37,680 bases of DNA, taken from an uncultured Lachnospiraceae bacterium (GTDB lineage Bacteria; Bacillota; Clostridia; Lachnospirales; Lachnospiraceae). Location: contig CADAIL010000027.1 in NCBI GenBank assembly GCA_902788035.1, positions 1 to 37,680 of the forward strand, in the 5' to 3' direction. Shown one piece after another: positions 16,077 through 24,958 of this stretch. Positions within the stretch are counted from its first letter, which is position 1; each line of letters begins with the position of its first letter. A program made the position numbers and the translations under genes. The notes beneath the pieces were generated by a model that saw only the letters and a list, made by a program, of their open reading frames with translations, did not search any database and was not told the DNA's origin.

Positions 16077-17279
16077 ATGATGCCTGACGGAAAAAAGAAT
16101 GTACTTCTGGCCGTGTCCGGTTCGATAGCGGCCTATAAAGCGTGTGATATTGCGAGGGCTTTCATAAAGGAGGGCGTGAGTGTCACGGTCACCCTGACAC
16201 CGAACGGGGCAAAGTTCGTCACGCCGGTCACATTTGAAACGCTGACTAACAGTAAGTGCCTCATCGACACATTCGACCGGAATTTCAAGTTCGAGGTGGA
16301 GCACATAGCGGCGGCAAAGGCAGCGGATGTGTGCCTGATTGCCCCGGCTTCGGCTGACATAATCGGCAAGATCGCGAACGGGATAGCCGACGACATGGCT
16401 ACCACAACGATCATGGCAGCGACCTGTCCGAAGCTGATCGCTCCCGCCATGAACACTGCCATGTATGACAACCCGATCGTTCAGGAGAATCTGGCAAAGC
16501 TGGTCCGCTACGGCTATAAGATCATCACTCCCGATACAGGCCTTCTGGCCTGCGGAGATGTGGGTCGCGGGAAGCTCGCGCCGGTCGAGACGATCGTAGA
16601 TGCTGCAAATGAAGTCCTGCAGGGGGGTGAACGCCCGAAGGATCTTGCCGGAAAGAAAGTTCTGGTCACTGCCGGACCTACCCAGGAAGCGATCGATCCT
16701 GTCCGGTACATTACGAACCATTCGAGCGGAAAGATGGGATACGCACTGGCGGAAGCCGCCCGGGACCGCGGGGCGGATGTGGTCCTCGTCTCGGGTCAGG
16801 TGGCTCTTGCGCCGCCTTCCGGTGTGACCGTAAGGAAGATCGTATCTGCGGCTGATATGGCGGAGGCTGTATTTGCTGAATTCGATGAGACGGACGTGCT
16901 CATTATGGCGGCGGCGGTCGCTGACTACAGACCGAAAGAAGTTGCCGACCAGAAGATCAAGAAGTCCGGCGGGGGGATGACGATCGAGCTTGAGCGCACG
17001 ACCGACATCCTGGGCACACTGGCCGAGAAAAAGACGCATCAGTTCGTGTGCGGCTTCTCGATGGAGACGGAGAATCTGATCGAGAATTCGAGAAAGAAGC
17101 TCGAAAAGAAAAAACTCGATATGATAGCCGCCAACAGTATACGCGACGAGGGGGCGGGATTTGCCCACGACACGAACAAGGTGACTGTCATCACGAAGGA
17201 GGATTTGTGCGACCTGCCGCTAACATCGAAGGCGGAGACAGCGCATCTCATCCTTGATGAGATCGTCAAAAGAATATAG
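16077..17279 (+). CDS. coaBC: bifunctional phosphopantothenoylcysteine decarboxylase / phosphopantothenate-cysteine ligase
   Basis: CoaBC performs the second and third steps of coenzyme A synthesis in the cytosol: ligation of cysteine to 4'-phosphopantothenate, then flavin-dependent decarboxylation. The N-terminal half shows the CoaC flavoprotein motifs GSIAAYK, PASADIIGKIANGIADD, PAMN and LLACGDVGRG (Cys159 being the expected active-site cysteine). The C-terminal half shows CoaB motifs VTAGPTQEAIDPVRYI, NHSSGKMG, AAAVADYRP and KIKK. The length of about 400 residues is normal. Start ATG 16077 is preferred over ATG 16071 because GGGGA lies seven bases ahead of it. coaX lies 2 kb downstream, so two steps of the same pathway are encoded here. 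Confidence 0.96.
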   Translation: MMPDGKKNVLLAVSGSIAAYKACDIARAFIKEGVSVTVTLTPNGAKFVTPVTFETLTNSKCLIDTFDRNFKFEVEHIAAAKAADVCLIAPASADIIGKIANGIADDMATTTIMAATCPKLIAPAMNTAMYDNPIVQENLAKLVRYGYKIITPDTGLLACGDVGRGKLAPVETIVDAANEVLQGGERPKDLAGKKVLVTAGPTQEAIDPVRYITNHSSGKMGYALAEAARDRGADVVLVSGQVALAPPSGVTVRKIVSAADMAEAVFAEFDETDVLIMAAAVADYRPKEVADQKIKKSGGGMTIELERTTDILGTLAEKKTHQFVCGFSMETENLIENSRKKLEKKKLDMIAANSIRDEGAGFAHDTNKVTVITKEDLCDLPLTSKAETAHLILDEIVKRI

Positions 17280-17328
17280 GCGGAAATGAATTAGATTAAG
17301 GCGAAATGCTAATAAGGAGGGCAAAGAT

Positions 17329-18927
17329 ATGATGAAATGGCTACAGGATGCAGTGTTTTATGAAATTTACCCCCAGTCGTTCTACGACGCGAACGGTGAC
17401 GGCATCGGAGACCTTATCGGCATCATTGAGAAGCTTGACTATATTAAGGAACTTGGATGCAACGCGCTCTGGATCAACCCGTTTTATGACTCCCCGTTCA
17501 AAGACGCGGGCTATGACGTGCGCGACTACAAGAAGGTCGCGGCCCGCTACGGGACAGATGAAGATGCCGTAAGACTTTTTGAGGAAGCCCACAAGCGCGG
17601 GATTAAAGTCCTGATCGACCTTGTCCCCGGTCACACCTCGGAGGAGCACGAATGGTTCAAGGAGAGCTCGAAGGCGGAGAAGAATGAGTACTCGGACCGC
17701 TATATCTGGTCGGATTTTATTTTCAACGGTATCGAAGGTCACCCCTATATCGGCGGCGAGGCCGAGAGGGACGGCGTCTATATGCTGAATTTTTTCAAAT
17801 GTCAGCCTGCTCTCAACTACGGCTGGCTCACGCCGACGGAGCCCTGGCAGAAGGGAATCGATGACCCGGCATGCCTTGCGACCCGCAAGGCTATGGCGGA
17901 TGTGATGCGGTTCTGGCTCGAGAAGGGCTGTGACGGATTCCGTGTCGACATGGCGGATTCGCTGGTCAAGGAGGATGACGCGAATAAGAGCGGCACGTGC
18001 CGGATCTACAGGGATATACTGCCGGGACTGTGGCACGATTTCCCGCAGGCGGCATTTGTATCCGAGTGGAATAATCCCGACCAGGCTATCAACGGCGCGG
18101 GCTTCGACATGGATTTCTACCTGAATCATCCGGGCAACGGAGTCAATTCCCTGTTCCGCGACTATATCACGGAGGGTGAGGACAGAAGCTTCTTCCGCGC
18201 GGACGGTCACGGGGACATCATGAAGTTCCTTGAAGAATATCAGCCGAGATATAATAAGACGATGATGAGCGGCTACATCAGCCTCATCACATGCAACCAC
18301 GACACGCCGAGACTTACAAAGACTCTGACTAAGCGTGAGATAGAGCTTGCGTACGCGTTCATTTTCACTATGCCGGGCGTCCCGTTCCTCTATTACGGCG
18401 ATGAGATCGGCATGAAGTATCGGGAAGATCTGCCCACCAAGGAGGGCGGATATTTCAGAACCGGAAGCCGCACGCCGATGCAGTGGAATTCCGGTAAGAA
18501 TCTCGGATTCTCGGAGGCAGACGCGGCGGATCTCTATCTGCCGGTCGATGACGCTCCGGATGCTCCGAACGTGGAGGATGCCATGAAGGATCCGGATTCT
18601 CTCTATCACACGGTAAAGGATCTGATCGCGCTTCGCCATGCGCACAAAGACCTGCAGGCCAACACATACTGCGAGGTCATCTACGCGGAAAAGGAGAAGT
18701 TCCCGTTCATCTATAAGCGCGGCAGTTTTATCATGGTACTCAATCCGTCCAGGGAGACGATGACGAACATCATCCCGGCGGGGTTTGAAAAGGTTTATGG
18801 AATCGGTGATATCGAAGCGCTGCCGGTGGATGAGAGCGATGTGCTGAAGGTGGGGCCGCAGTCATTTGCGGTATTTAAAGCGACAACGGAGAAGGCAAGA
18901 GAAGCGGCAATAGCCTGGAAGCAGTAA
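17329..18927 (+). CDS. GH13 alpha-glucosidase (oligo-1,6-glucosidase / trehalose-6-phosphate hydrolase type)
   Basis: The 532-residue cytosolic protein has the family-13 glycoside hydrolase layout. It opens with YEIYPQSFYDANGDGIGDL, the Ca-binding loop and first beta strand of this subgroup. The catalytic residues follow: nucleophile Asp207 in GFRVDMAD, acid/base Glu246 in VSEWN, and transition-state Asp325 in CNHD. A B-domain lies at about 100-180 and a C-terminal beta domain from about 450. It should hydrolyse short alpha-glucosides or a related disaccharide; the exact linkage is not readable. No signal peptide is present. AAGGAGG lies eight bases before the ATG. It sits between coaBC and coaX and is followed by palindromic repeats. 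Confidence 0.93.
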   Translation: MMKWLQDAVFYEIYPQSFYDANGDGIGDLIGIIEKLDYIKELGCNALWINPFYDSPFKDAGYDVRDYKKVAARYGTDEDAVRLFEEAHKRGIKVLIDLVPGHTSEEHEWFKESSKAEKNEYSDRYIWSDFIFNGIEGHPYIGGEAERDGVYMLNFFKCQPALNYGWLTPTEPWQKGIDDPACLATRKAMADVMRFWLEKGCDGFRVDMADSLVKEDDANKSGTCRIYRDILPGLWHDFPQAAFVSEWNNPDQAINGAGFDMDFYLNHPGNGVNSLFRDYITEGEDRSFFRADGHGDIMKFLEEYQPRYNKTMMSGYISLITCNHDTPRLTKTLTKREIELAYAFIFTMPGVPFLYYGDEIGMKYREDLPTKEGGYFRTGSRTPMQWNSGKNLGFSEADAADLYLPVDDAPDAPNVEDAMKDPDSLYHTVKDLIALRHAHKDLQANTYCEVIYAEKEKFPFIYKRGSFIMVLNPSRETMTNIIPAGFEKVYGIGDIEALPVDESDVLKVGPQSFAVFKATTEKAREAAIAWKQ

Positions 18928-18951
18928 ATCAGACAGAGCCAACAGGCATAT

Positions 18952-19113
18952 CTCGCAGTTCGGTTACAGGCAGCAAGCATCATCTTCATCGAAAAGCGTA
19001 AGTCTTTCCCTGCGAGCTAAGGAAACGCTTACACGTTTCCTGATCTCTCGGTCGGACTTACAATGCTTTTCTCACGAAGAAGGATGCTTTGCAGCCTGTT
19101 AACGAACTGTGAG
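18952..19113. repeat. element A, copy 1: long imperfect hairpin repeat
   Basis: The left arm from CTCGCAGTTCGG through GCAGCAAGCATC and GAAAAGCGTAAGTC pairs with the right arm GACTTACAATGCTTTTC, GATGCTTTGCAGCC, CGAACTGTGAG. The centre is a second, perfect hairpin (AGGAAACG-CTTACA-CGTTTCCT, near 19020-19041). A second copy follows at a 156-base period and a third lies at 35013-35225. Confidence 0.85.
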
Positions 19114-19121
19114 CTGTGCCG

Positions 19122-19277
19122 TCCGGCAGCAAGCATCATCTTTATCGAAAAGCGTAAGTCCTTCCCTGCGATCTAAGGAAACGCTTACACGTTTCCTGAT
19201 CTCTCGGTCGGACTTACAATGCGCATCTCACGAAGATGGATGCTTTGCAGCCGGTTAGCGAACTGTGAGCTGTGCCG
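19122..19277. repeat. element A, copy 2: tandem copy of the hairpin repeat
   Basis: This is nearly identical to copy 1 over about 150 bases (for example GCAGCAAGCATCATCTT, then AAGGAAACGCTTACACGTTT), with scattered substitutions. It keeps both the outer hairpin and the inner perfect one. It ends at GAGCTGTGCCG, as copy 1 does, 47 bases before coaX, so any RNA reaching coaX from upstream would carry both hairpins. Confidence 0.85.
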
Positions 19278-19324
19278 ACTTTGATACGAAGTGAGGAACC
19301 GGATGTGTCCGGGAGGAGGAATTT

Positions 19325-20089
19325 ATGATTCTCGCAATCGATATGGGAAACACGAATATTGAGATTGGATGCGTCGATGACGAGAAGATTCTGTTCACAG
19401 AGAGAGTTTCGACTGATAGGCGCAAGACAGAGCTTGAGTATGCCGTCCTGATCAAGACGATTTTGGAGCTCCAAGGCGTGGAAACAAAACGGATTGACGG
19501 CGCGATCCTCGCGTCGGTCGTGCCGCCGCTCACGCAGATCCTCTGCACAGCAGTTGAGAAGGTAGCCGGGATGAAGCCGATGACGGTCGGAGCAGGCCTT
19601 AAGTCGGGCATCAACCTGAAGATGGATAATCCGGGTTCAGTCGGTGCGGACCTGGTCGTCGATTCGGTGGCCGCGCTCAAAGTCTACGGTGCGCCCTGCA
19701 TCGTGATCGACATGGGAACCGCGACGACAATCACAGTCGTGGACCGCGCAGGGAATTATATCGGCGGCGTGATTCTGCCGGGCGTTGTGGTCTCGGTGGA
19801 TTCACTGGCCAGCCAGACGTCCCAGCTGCCCCATATTTCTCTTGAGGCTCCGAAAAAGGTGATAGGCAAGAACACGGTCGACTGCATGAAGAGCGGCATC
19901 GTCTTTGGTGAGGCCGCGATGCTGGACGGCATGATCGAGCGCTTTGAGGAGGAGCTTGGCTATCCCTGTAAGGTGGTGGCCACGGGCGGTCTCTCCAAGG
20001 TGATCGTTCCCCACTGCCGGAAGGATGTGATTATTGACCCGATGCTCATGATGAAGGGCCTCAAGATTATTTACGACAAGAATAAGTGA
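19325..20089 (+). CDS. coaX: type III pantothenate kinase
   Basis: CoaX phosphorylates pantothenate, the first committed step of coenzyme A synthesis. The type III enzyme belongs to the ASKHA fold and, unlike CoaA, is not feedback-inhibited by CoA. The 254-residue length is normal. Visible motifs are LAIDMGNTNIEIG (phosphate-1), PGSVGADLVVDSVAA (GADR-type pantothenate region, here GADL), VIDMGTATTITVVD (phosphate-2) and VATGGLSKV (adenosine). GGGAGGAGG precedes the ATG. A strong terminator follows. The gene complements coaBC upstream. Confidence 0.95.
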   Translation: MILAIDMGNTNIEIGCVDDEKILFTERVSTDRRKTELEYAVLIKTILELQGVETKRIDGAILASVVPPLTQILCTAVEKVAGMKPMTVGAGLKSGINLKMDNPGSVGADLVVDSVAALKVYGAPCIVIDMGTATTITVVDRAGNYIGGVILPGVVVSVDSLASQTSQLPHISLEAPKKVIGKNTVDCMKSGIVFGEAAMLDGMIERFEEELGYPCKVVATGGLSKVIVPHCRKDVIIDPMLMMKGLKIIYDKNK

Positions 20090-20146
20090 CAGAGCTTTCC
20101 CGTCTGAAGATACGGAACGGCACTGTGAATGAGACTTGAAAATTAA

Positions 20147-20195
20147 CCGGCGCATTCTCGTGTTTTTAAACATGAGAATGCGCCGGCTACTTTTC
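20147..20195 (+). terminator. strong rho-independent terminator after coaX
   Basis: CCGGCGCATTCTC (20147-20159) pairs perfectly with GAGAATGCGCCGG (20174-20186) around a T/A-rich loop, followed by CTACTTTTC. It closes the coaBC-coaX region. Confidence 0.85.
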
Positions 20196-20355
20196 AATTA
20201 TAGCATTTGCGGCTACAAAATAATAGTTAAAAATGTAGCAGTCACTACAATGCTTTGTGTCTTGCCTGCCTGCCGGGAGAAAAGCAGGAGATGAGCGAGA
20301 CTTGAATGAACGCATTGTCGGAATTTTGAGAATTATAGTACTCCGGGAAATGAAA

Positions 20356-20384
20356 TTGTAAAAAAATTCGAAAAGTGATACTAT
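20356..20384 (+). promoter_or_regulatory. candidate promoter of the ATP-grasp cluster
   Basis: TTGTAA (20356-20361), a 17-base spacer and TACTAT (20379-20384) lie in an AT-rich stretch after the coaX terminator and about 75 bases before the first gene of the cluster. The match to the sigma-A consensus is moderate. Confidence 0.4.
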
Positions 20385-20457
20385 ATCTACTTAAGGCGTT
20401 TAAAAATGATTGGGCGCTTAAGATATGCAGCTTTGGAACATGCTCGGGAGATGAAAA

Positions 20458-21624
20458 ATGGACATAGCAACAACTGACGATTTGCAGGAGCAGGCATCGA
20501 TTGGAAAAGCTATCATGGAATCACGACCGGAAGTATATACTACTGAGGTTGTGGATGATATTTACGGCATTATTCGATCTTATGGCGTGCCCGACGGTCT
20601 CAGCGAGGACGAAACTTTTTACATCACTCTCTATAACTACTGGCGCTATGGGTTCGTCACAAAAGAGGTATTTTTCTTCGATCTGTTTCATAAGAAGCAT
20701 GACGAGAAGGAAACATATGTCTCGAATATGAATAAGCTGAACTATACCCGGCACCTTAATAAGAGAGAAAAAGAATATCTGCTGGCCGATAAATATGAGA
20801 CCTATCAGATCCTGAAGGAATTTTACGGGAGAGAGCTGATTAAGGTGTCCCAAAAGCCCGGAAACGATGAAAATGGGGATTATTCTATAGAAGGCAGTGA
20901 TCAGTTCAGAGATTTCTTCGGCAGACATAGCGAATTCGTTGTAAAACCCATCGGTCTGGCCACATCTATTGGTGTGCGAAAATGCAGGACCTGTGACTAT
21001 GGTAACGATCCTGATCCGGCTCTTAGGACTCTCCTTAAGGAGACGGCAGAGATACAGAGCCGTTACAGATGGGCACGCGGCAGCGGCATCATTGCGGAAG
21101 AAGTGATTCGGCAGGGAGAAGCTCTTGCCTGCCTGCACCCGGCATCCGTTAACAGTATCCGCATCACGACTGTCAGAACAGATGACGGTATTCACTTCTT
21201 TTATCCCGTCATCCGTATCGGAAAAGGCGGCAATTTTCTGTGCAGCCGATCTTCAGGCAGTATCGTTGCGGGTATTGATCCTGAGACCGGTACGGTACTG
21301 ACAGACGGCTACACGGATAAGAATGAATATTATGTATGCCATCCCAATACAGGAATCCGTATTAAAGGTTTCCGTGTTCCAAAATGGAGAGAGGTCTGCA
21401 GCCTTGCTGTGGAAGCGGCAATGAGATTTGAGGATCTCGGATATATCGGATGGGATTTTGCTTATACTGACGATGAAAAATGGATCATAGTTGAGGGGAA
21501 CGAGAATGCCGGATTTGTCGGACAGGTCGCGTATCAAAAGGGGCTGCTAAAAGAGTTCACGGATCTGATACAGTGGAAGTCCGATAAGAAATACTGGTGG
21601 ATCGGTTATTACCCGGAGAAATAA
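20458..21624 (+). CDS. sugar-transfer-associated ATP-grasp protein
   Basis: The 388-residue protein matches the ATP-grasp family found beside polysaccharide gene clusters (ATPgrasp_ST type). Visible parts are a helical N-terminus (1-120), an ATP-binding strand FVVKPIGLATSIGV (about 160), the PASVNSIRITTVR block, and the C-terminal metal-binding segment GWDFAYTDDEKWIIVEGNENAG (split here as GWDFAYTDDEKW and IIVEGNENAG). Such proteins are thought to ligate an amino or carboxyl compound to a sugar or peptide, using ATP. The ATG has only a weak purine-rich site (GGGAGATGAAAA). It is the first gene of a five-gene run ending at 26170. Confidence 0.82.
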   Translation: MDIATTDDLQEQASIGKAIMESRPEVYTTEVVDDIYGIIRSYGVPDGLSEDETFYITLYNYWRYGFVTKEVFFFDLFHKKHDEKETYVSNMNKLNYTRHLNKREKEYLLADKYETYQILKEFYGRELIKVSQKPGNDENGDYSIEGSDQFRDFFGRHSEFVVKPIGLATSIGVRKCRTCDYGNDPDPALRTLLKETAEIQSRYRWARGSGIIAEEVIRQGEALACLHPASVNSIRITTVRTDDGIHFFYPVIRIGKGGNFLCSRSSGSIVAGIDPETGTVLTDGYTDKNEYYVCHPNTGIRIKGFRVPKWREVCSLAVEAAMRFEDLGYIGWDFAYTDDEKWIIVEGNENAGFVGQVAYQKGLLKEFTDLIQWKSDKKYWWIGYYPEK

Positions 21625-21699
21625 TTGAAAAAGGAGTGCAAAGAGCCTGCATTTGTTCGATTATCGCGAGCAGATGCTATGACAGCAGGAGGGAATTAA

Positions 21700-22914
21700 A
21701 TGGGCAGATATTATGACTTGTTCGGAAGCATTCATGTGGAAATGGCTAAGTATTACCACCGCTGGTATTTTGACAGACCTATGGTCGTTACTTCCGAGAG
21801 AGACCGCGAACTTCACAGAATTACGACGTTGACAAATCGTTTTATTCATTTCTATGCCGAGCATTACAGGGAATACCTCGATCGTATTTCATATCCGGAA
21901 AATGTAATGCGGCTTCTTGAACTGCAGGATATGCGAGGACCGTATCACCCGGGTTCCGCCAGACTTGATTATCTCATGGATTCGGACAGGAACATAAAGG
22001 TCTGTGAATTCACTTCCCGCTTTTACGGAAACGGATACTATACGTCCTTTTTTGCCGATCTGCGCGGCCGCCAGCTCGCTGCGGATCACGGTGTCGAAGT
22101 TACCGACAACAGGATGGAAGAGCTTCTTGAAAGCTTTGTGCAGCCCGCCGAAGGGTTTGATCATGTATGTCTTCTCAAAGGCAGCAACCGTTTGGCTGCG
22201 TGGAAGCTGTTCATGCCGTTCTTTGAAGCACTGGGTAAAAAGATAACGATCATTGAGGTGCCGGACGCTGAGGAGGCAGCCCGGAAGGGTACTCTGGACG
22301 GAACTTTTCTGATCGGCACGTTCAACCAGCAGGACCTTCTGCACTGCTCGGAGGATACGATCAAACGCTTCCTGGACAACAATTACCATAATGATCTGCG
22401 CAGTGTGTTCCTGACGCACGACAAGCGTATTATCACGCTTCTCTTTGATGATTCGGTGACATCAAGGTTCATGAATGAGGAGGAGACCGCATTCCTCAGA
22501 GATCATTTTATCGTCTCATGGCTTTACCGCGGAAATGAGGATATCTGGGAAGATGCGAGATGTAATAAAGACAAGTATATCCTGAAACATCCATGCCTGG
22601 GCTCGAGTCAGATGGTCTATGCCGGCAGCATGGTCACTGACGAAGAGTGGGAGAAGCTCTTTGCGGAAGGGACAGCCAGGGACATGGTCCTGCAGCCCTT
22701 TATTAAGCAGATAAGTGAAATGAACAGATGGGAAGGACAGGATTTTAGAGAGTATATTACCGGTACGATCCTGATGAATGAGGATTCTTACTATGGAACC
22801 GGTATTTTCCGCACGTCTTCGCTGGAGGTTCTGAACAAGGGAGATGACCGGAAGGTTGGCTATGTGCTTACGGATGATATCCAGGCATTTGGCGGAAAAT
22901 GCCTTGTACTGTAA
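21700..22914 (+). CDS. putative ATP-grasp-like protein (circularly permuted / glutathionylspermidine-synthase-like)
   Basis: The 404-residue product is not obviously a named family. Its features recall circularly permuted ATP-grasp ligases: DYLMDSDRNIKVCEFTSRFYGNG (about residues 88-110; acid-rich D/E-x-N-like metal block) and YILKHPCLGSSQMVYAG near 290-306, which looks like the Lys-containing, Gly-rich nucleotide loop. A predicted alpha/beta segment (about 150-210) lies between. A good GGAGGG site precedes the ATG, 75 bases after the previous gene. Its position between two other ATP-grasp genes supports a ligase role, but this is inference. Confidence 0.5.
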   Translation: MGRYYDLFGSIHVEMAKYYHRWYFDRPMVVTSERDRELHRITTLTNRFIHFYAEHYREYLDRISYPENVMRLLELQDMRGPYHPGSARLDYLMDSDRNIKVCEFTSRFYGNGYYTSFFADLRGRQLAADHGVEVTDNRMEELLESFVQPAEGFDHVCLLKGSNRLAAWKLFMPFFEALGKKITIIEVPDAEEAARKGTLDGTFLIGTFNQQDLLHCSEDTIKRFLDNNYHNDLRSVFLTHDKRIITLLFDDSVTSRFMNEEETAFLRDHFIVSWLYRGNEDIWEDARCNKDKYILKHPCLGSSQMVYAGSMVTDEEWEKLFAEGTARDMVLQPFIKQISEMNRWEGQDFREYITGTILMNEDSYYGTGIFRTSSLEVLNKGDDRKVGYVLTDDIQAFGGKCLVL

Positions 22915-22948
22915 TTCGTTTCTGCCATATTGAGTGAATACGGAAGCT

Positions 22949-23839
22949 ATGAAAAAAGTGATTGCGATGCCTGCCGGAAGATGGGCGAGAGAACTCCTGA
23001 CGCTTGCCGGGGCGGAGAGAATAGAGTATTTCCTGGATGACGATGCTGATATTCAGAAGGCCGGTTTTCCCACCGGTAATTCAATAAAGCCGGTCTATCC
23101 GATCAGTCATATCGAGGATGAGGACCGGGATAATATTGTGATAGTTATTACGGACTCAAAACGCTTTGCGGAACTCAGGGACAGGTTGGTATCATTCGGA
23201 CTCGCAGAGAACCGGCATTTCTTTGACGGCTGGCATCTGGATATCGGCTTTTACCGCATGATCGGCGACGGCTTCACGACCTGGACGCAGTACGAGAAAA
23301 GTATTGGTGGATTTGACTATTCGGAGTTCAGCTCGCGCGCCGGAAAAATGGCGTCGATGATACCTGACGATGTGACCTCGATCATGGATATGGGGTGCGG
23401 GGATGAGGTGCTGAGGCGGTATCTGGATCCCCGCATCAGATACTACGGGCTTGATATTGTGCGCAGGAATGCAGATACGATCATCTGTGATGTCAATGTC
23501 GACCCGATTCCGGACCTGCCGGTCGATGCATATTATATGGCGGGATTCCTGCTGTATATTAATGATGTGGAAAAGCTTATTTCGCAAATGCGACGCGCAA
23601 AATACCTGATTTTTGACCTCTGGAACTATGTTGAATTTCGCAGATACGACAACATCTATATGAATATTTATACGCGGAGAGCAAAGTCGGTATGCTGGAA
23701 TGAGAGAGAGCATTTTCTGTCACTTCCGGAGGTGATTGATGCCCTGACCTTGAACGGATTTGCCATCGAGAAAGCTGTGGAGCTGAACAGGACGGGCAGC
23801 TACTGCTGTTACAGAGCGAGGAATCTGAAGATCCGGTGA
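22949..23839 (+). CDS. SAM-dependent methyltransferase with N-terminal Rossmann-like domain
   Basis: I take ATG 22949 as start (MKKVIAMPAGRWAREL), with GGAAG just ahead; GTG 22934 has no ribosome site. Residues 1-95 look like a nucleotide- or sugar-binding Rossmann-type domain of the sort found at the front of polysaccharide enzymes (FLDDDAD, VIVITDSKRF). Residues about 115-290 form a class I methyltransferase domain with motif I SIMDMGCGDE, an acidic end to beta2 (YYGLDI) and YYMAGFLLY in the position of motif IV. The gene follows the ATP-grasp-like gene by 34 bases. The product probably methylates a sugar or ligated amino compound made by the cluster (inference). Confidence 0.7.
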   Translation: MKKVIAMPAGRWARELLTLAGAERIEYFLDDDADIQKAGFPTGNSIKPVYPISHIEDEDRDNIVIVITDSKRFAELRDRLVSFGLAENRHFFDGWHLDIGFYRMIGDGFTTWTQYEKSIGGFDYSEFSSRAGKMASMIPDDVTSIMDMGCGDEVLRRYLDPRIRYYGLDIVRRNADTIICDVNVDPIPDLPVDAYYMAGFLLYINDVEKLISQMRRAKYLIFDLWNYVEFRRYDNIYMNIYTRRAKSVCWNEREHFLSLPEVIDALTLNGFAIEKAVELNRTGSYCCYRARNLKIR

Positions 23840-23875
23840 TTCAGTGTGGAAGATGCCAACTGATGCTGACCTGAA

Positions 23876-23903
23876 TCCCGCGGCAAGTCTCGTGAGCGAG
23901 GCT
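23876..23903. repeat. diverged copy of the short AAGTCTCG hairpin repeat
   Basis: TCCCGCGGCAAGTCTCG-TGAG-CGAGGCT corresponds to the hairpin and left flank at 7060-7088. The stem is kept with one substitution. It lies in the 92-base gap before the glycosyltransferase gene. Confidence 0.5.
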
Positions 23904-23931
23904 GAAAACACATTTGCCGGAAAGGAAGAGG

Positions 23932-24951
23932 ATGAGAGGGGTTAAAGAGGGCGAGACTCCGGTAGTCTCGGTATTAATGTTTGTTTACAATCAGGCGCCT
24001 TATCTTGAGAAAGCGATCCGCAGCGTGGTCGGACAGCTTGGGGATTTTACGGCGGAGATCATTATTCACGATGATGCGTCGACGGACGGATCACGGGAGA
24101 TCATTTTGCGCTATGCAGATGAATATCCGGATCTCATTATACCGATCCTGCAGGAAGAGAATCAGATGCAGCAGGGCATTGATTTTGTCAGCCGCTTTGT
24201 GTCACCGAAGATAACCGGAAAGTACACTGCGTACTGTGAGGGAGATGATTACTGGACAGATAAGCGGAAGCTTTCTCTGCAGATAGATATTCTCGAAAGA
24301 CATCCCGAGTACTCGGGCGTATGCCATAACTGCGTGGTGGTCGATGCCTTAGGCAATCGCCAAAAGCCCGTCAGCAAGTTTTATCCTTTCAGGAAAGATT
24401 TTGTCTATACTCTGAGGGAACTTACTTACGAGTCGAGAATGCCGGGACAGACTGCGTCTGTTGTGATGAGGAGCAGCCTTCTTTCTGATATGACCGATGA
24501 GGAGAGAAAGAAGTTTCGACAGATTCGTCACTGTGTGGGTGACCGCAAGCGGACTCTGCTCATGCTCTTAAAAGGCAGCGTCCTGTGCATGAGCCGCACA
24601 ATGAGCGCATACCGCTATGTGACGCAGGGAGGCACGAATTGGAATACGATGGTCAGAGGGAAGAATCTGGCCGGAAGATATTTTGTACAGGAACTGGATT
24701 TCAGAAAGTTCGCAAAGGACTGCTTCGACACGGATCTTCACAACGACTTTGCGCTGTTCGGGTATGGCCTTATGGCATGCTTTCGCGTTCTGTGCGTTCA
24801 GTCGGAAGAAAATATCCGGCAGTACCGTATGATTATCGATGCTTTGGGGGGAAGAAAAGAACTGGTCGTGTTCCTTAGCACACTCTTCCCGCGTGCGATC
24901 CTGACACTGCTGCTAAAGCCGGTGCAGGAGATACGATGGAGAATATGTTGA
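23932..24951 (+). CDS. family 2 glycosyltransferase
   Basis: ATG 23932 is preceded by GGAAGAGG and is preferred to a TTG at 23914. The 339-residue protein has the GT-A fold of family 2: VSVLMFVYNQAPYLEKAI at about residue 12, the nucleotide-binding HDDASTDGS at about 45, and the metal-binding acidic motif CEGDDYWTDKRKL near 102. It should transfer a sugar from an NDP-sugar to a lipid or glycan acceptor at the inner face of the membrane. It lies two to eight bases before the next ATP-grasp gene, so the genes are tightly coupled. Confidence 0.88.
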   Translation: MRGVKEGETPVVSVLMFVYNQAPYLEKAIRSVVGQLGDFTAEIIIHDDASTDGSREIILRYADEYPDLIIPILQEENQMQQGIDFVSRFVSPKITGKYTAYCEGDDYWTDKRKLSLQIDILERHPEYSGVCHNCVVVDALGNRQKPVSKFYPFRKDFVYTLRELTYESRMPGQTASVVMRSSLLSDMTDEERKKFRQIRHCVGDRKRTLLMLLKGSVLCMSRTMSAYRYVTQGGTNWNTMVRGKNLAGRYFVQELDFRKFAKDCFDTDLHNDFALFGYGLMACFRVLCVQSEENIRQYRMIIDALGGRKELVVFLSTLFPRAILTLLLKPVQEIRWRIC

Positions 24952-24958
24952 CTTGAAA

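Noticed and set aside
15555..17168. Minus-strand frame of 537 codons opposite the pseudokinase end and coaBC
   Set aside because: coaBC on the plus strand is unambiguous; the opposite frame has Arg/His/Asp-rich composition typical of an antisense shadow.
17341..18645. Minus-strand frame of 434 codons opposite the glucosidase gene
   Set aside because: The GH13 enzyme with all catalytic motifs is on the plus strand; the opposite frame is a shadow.
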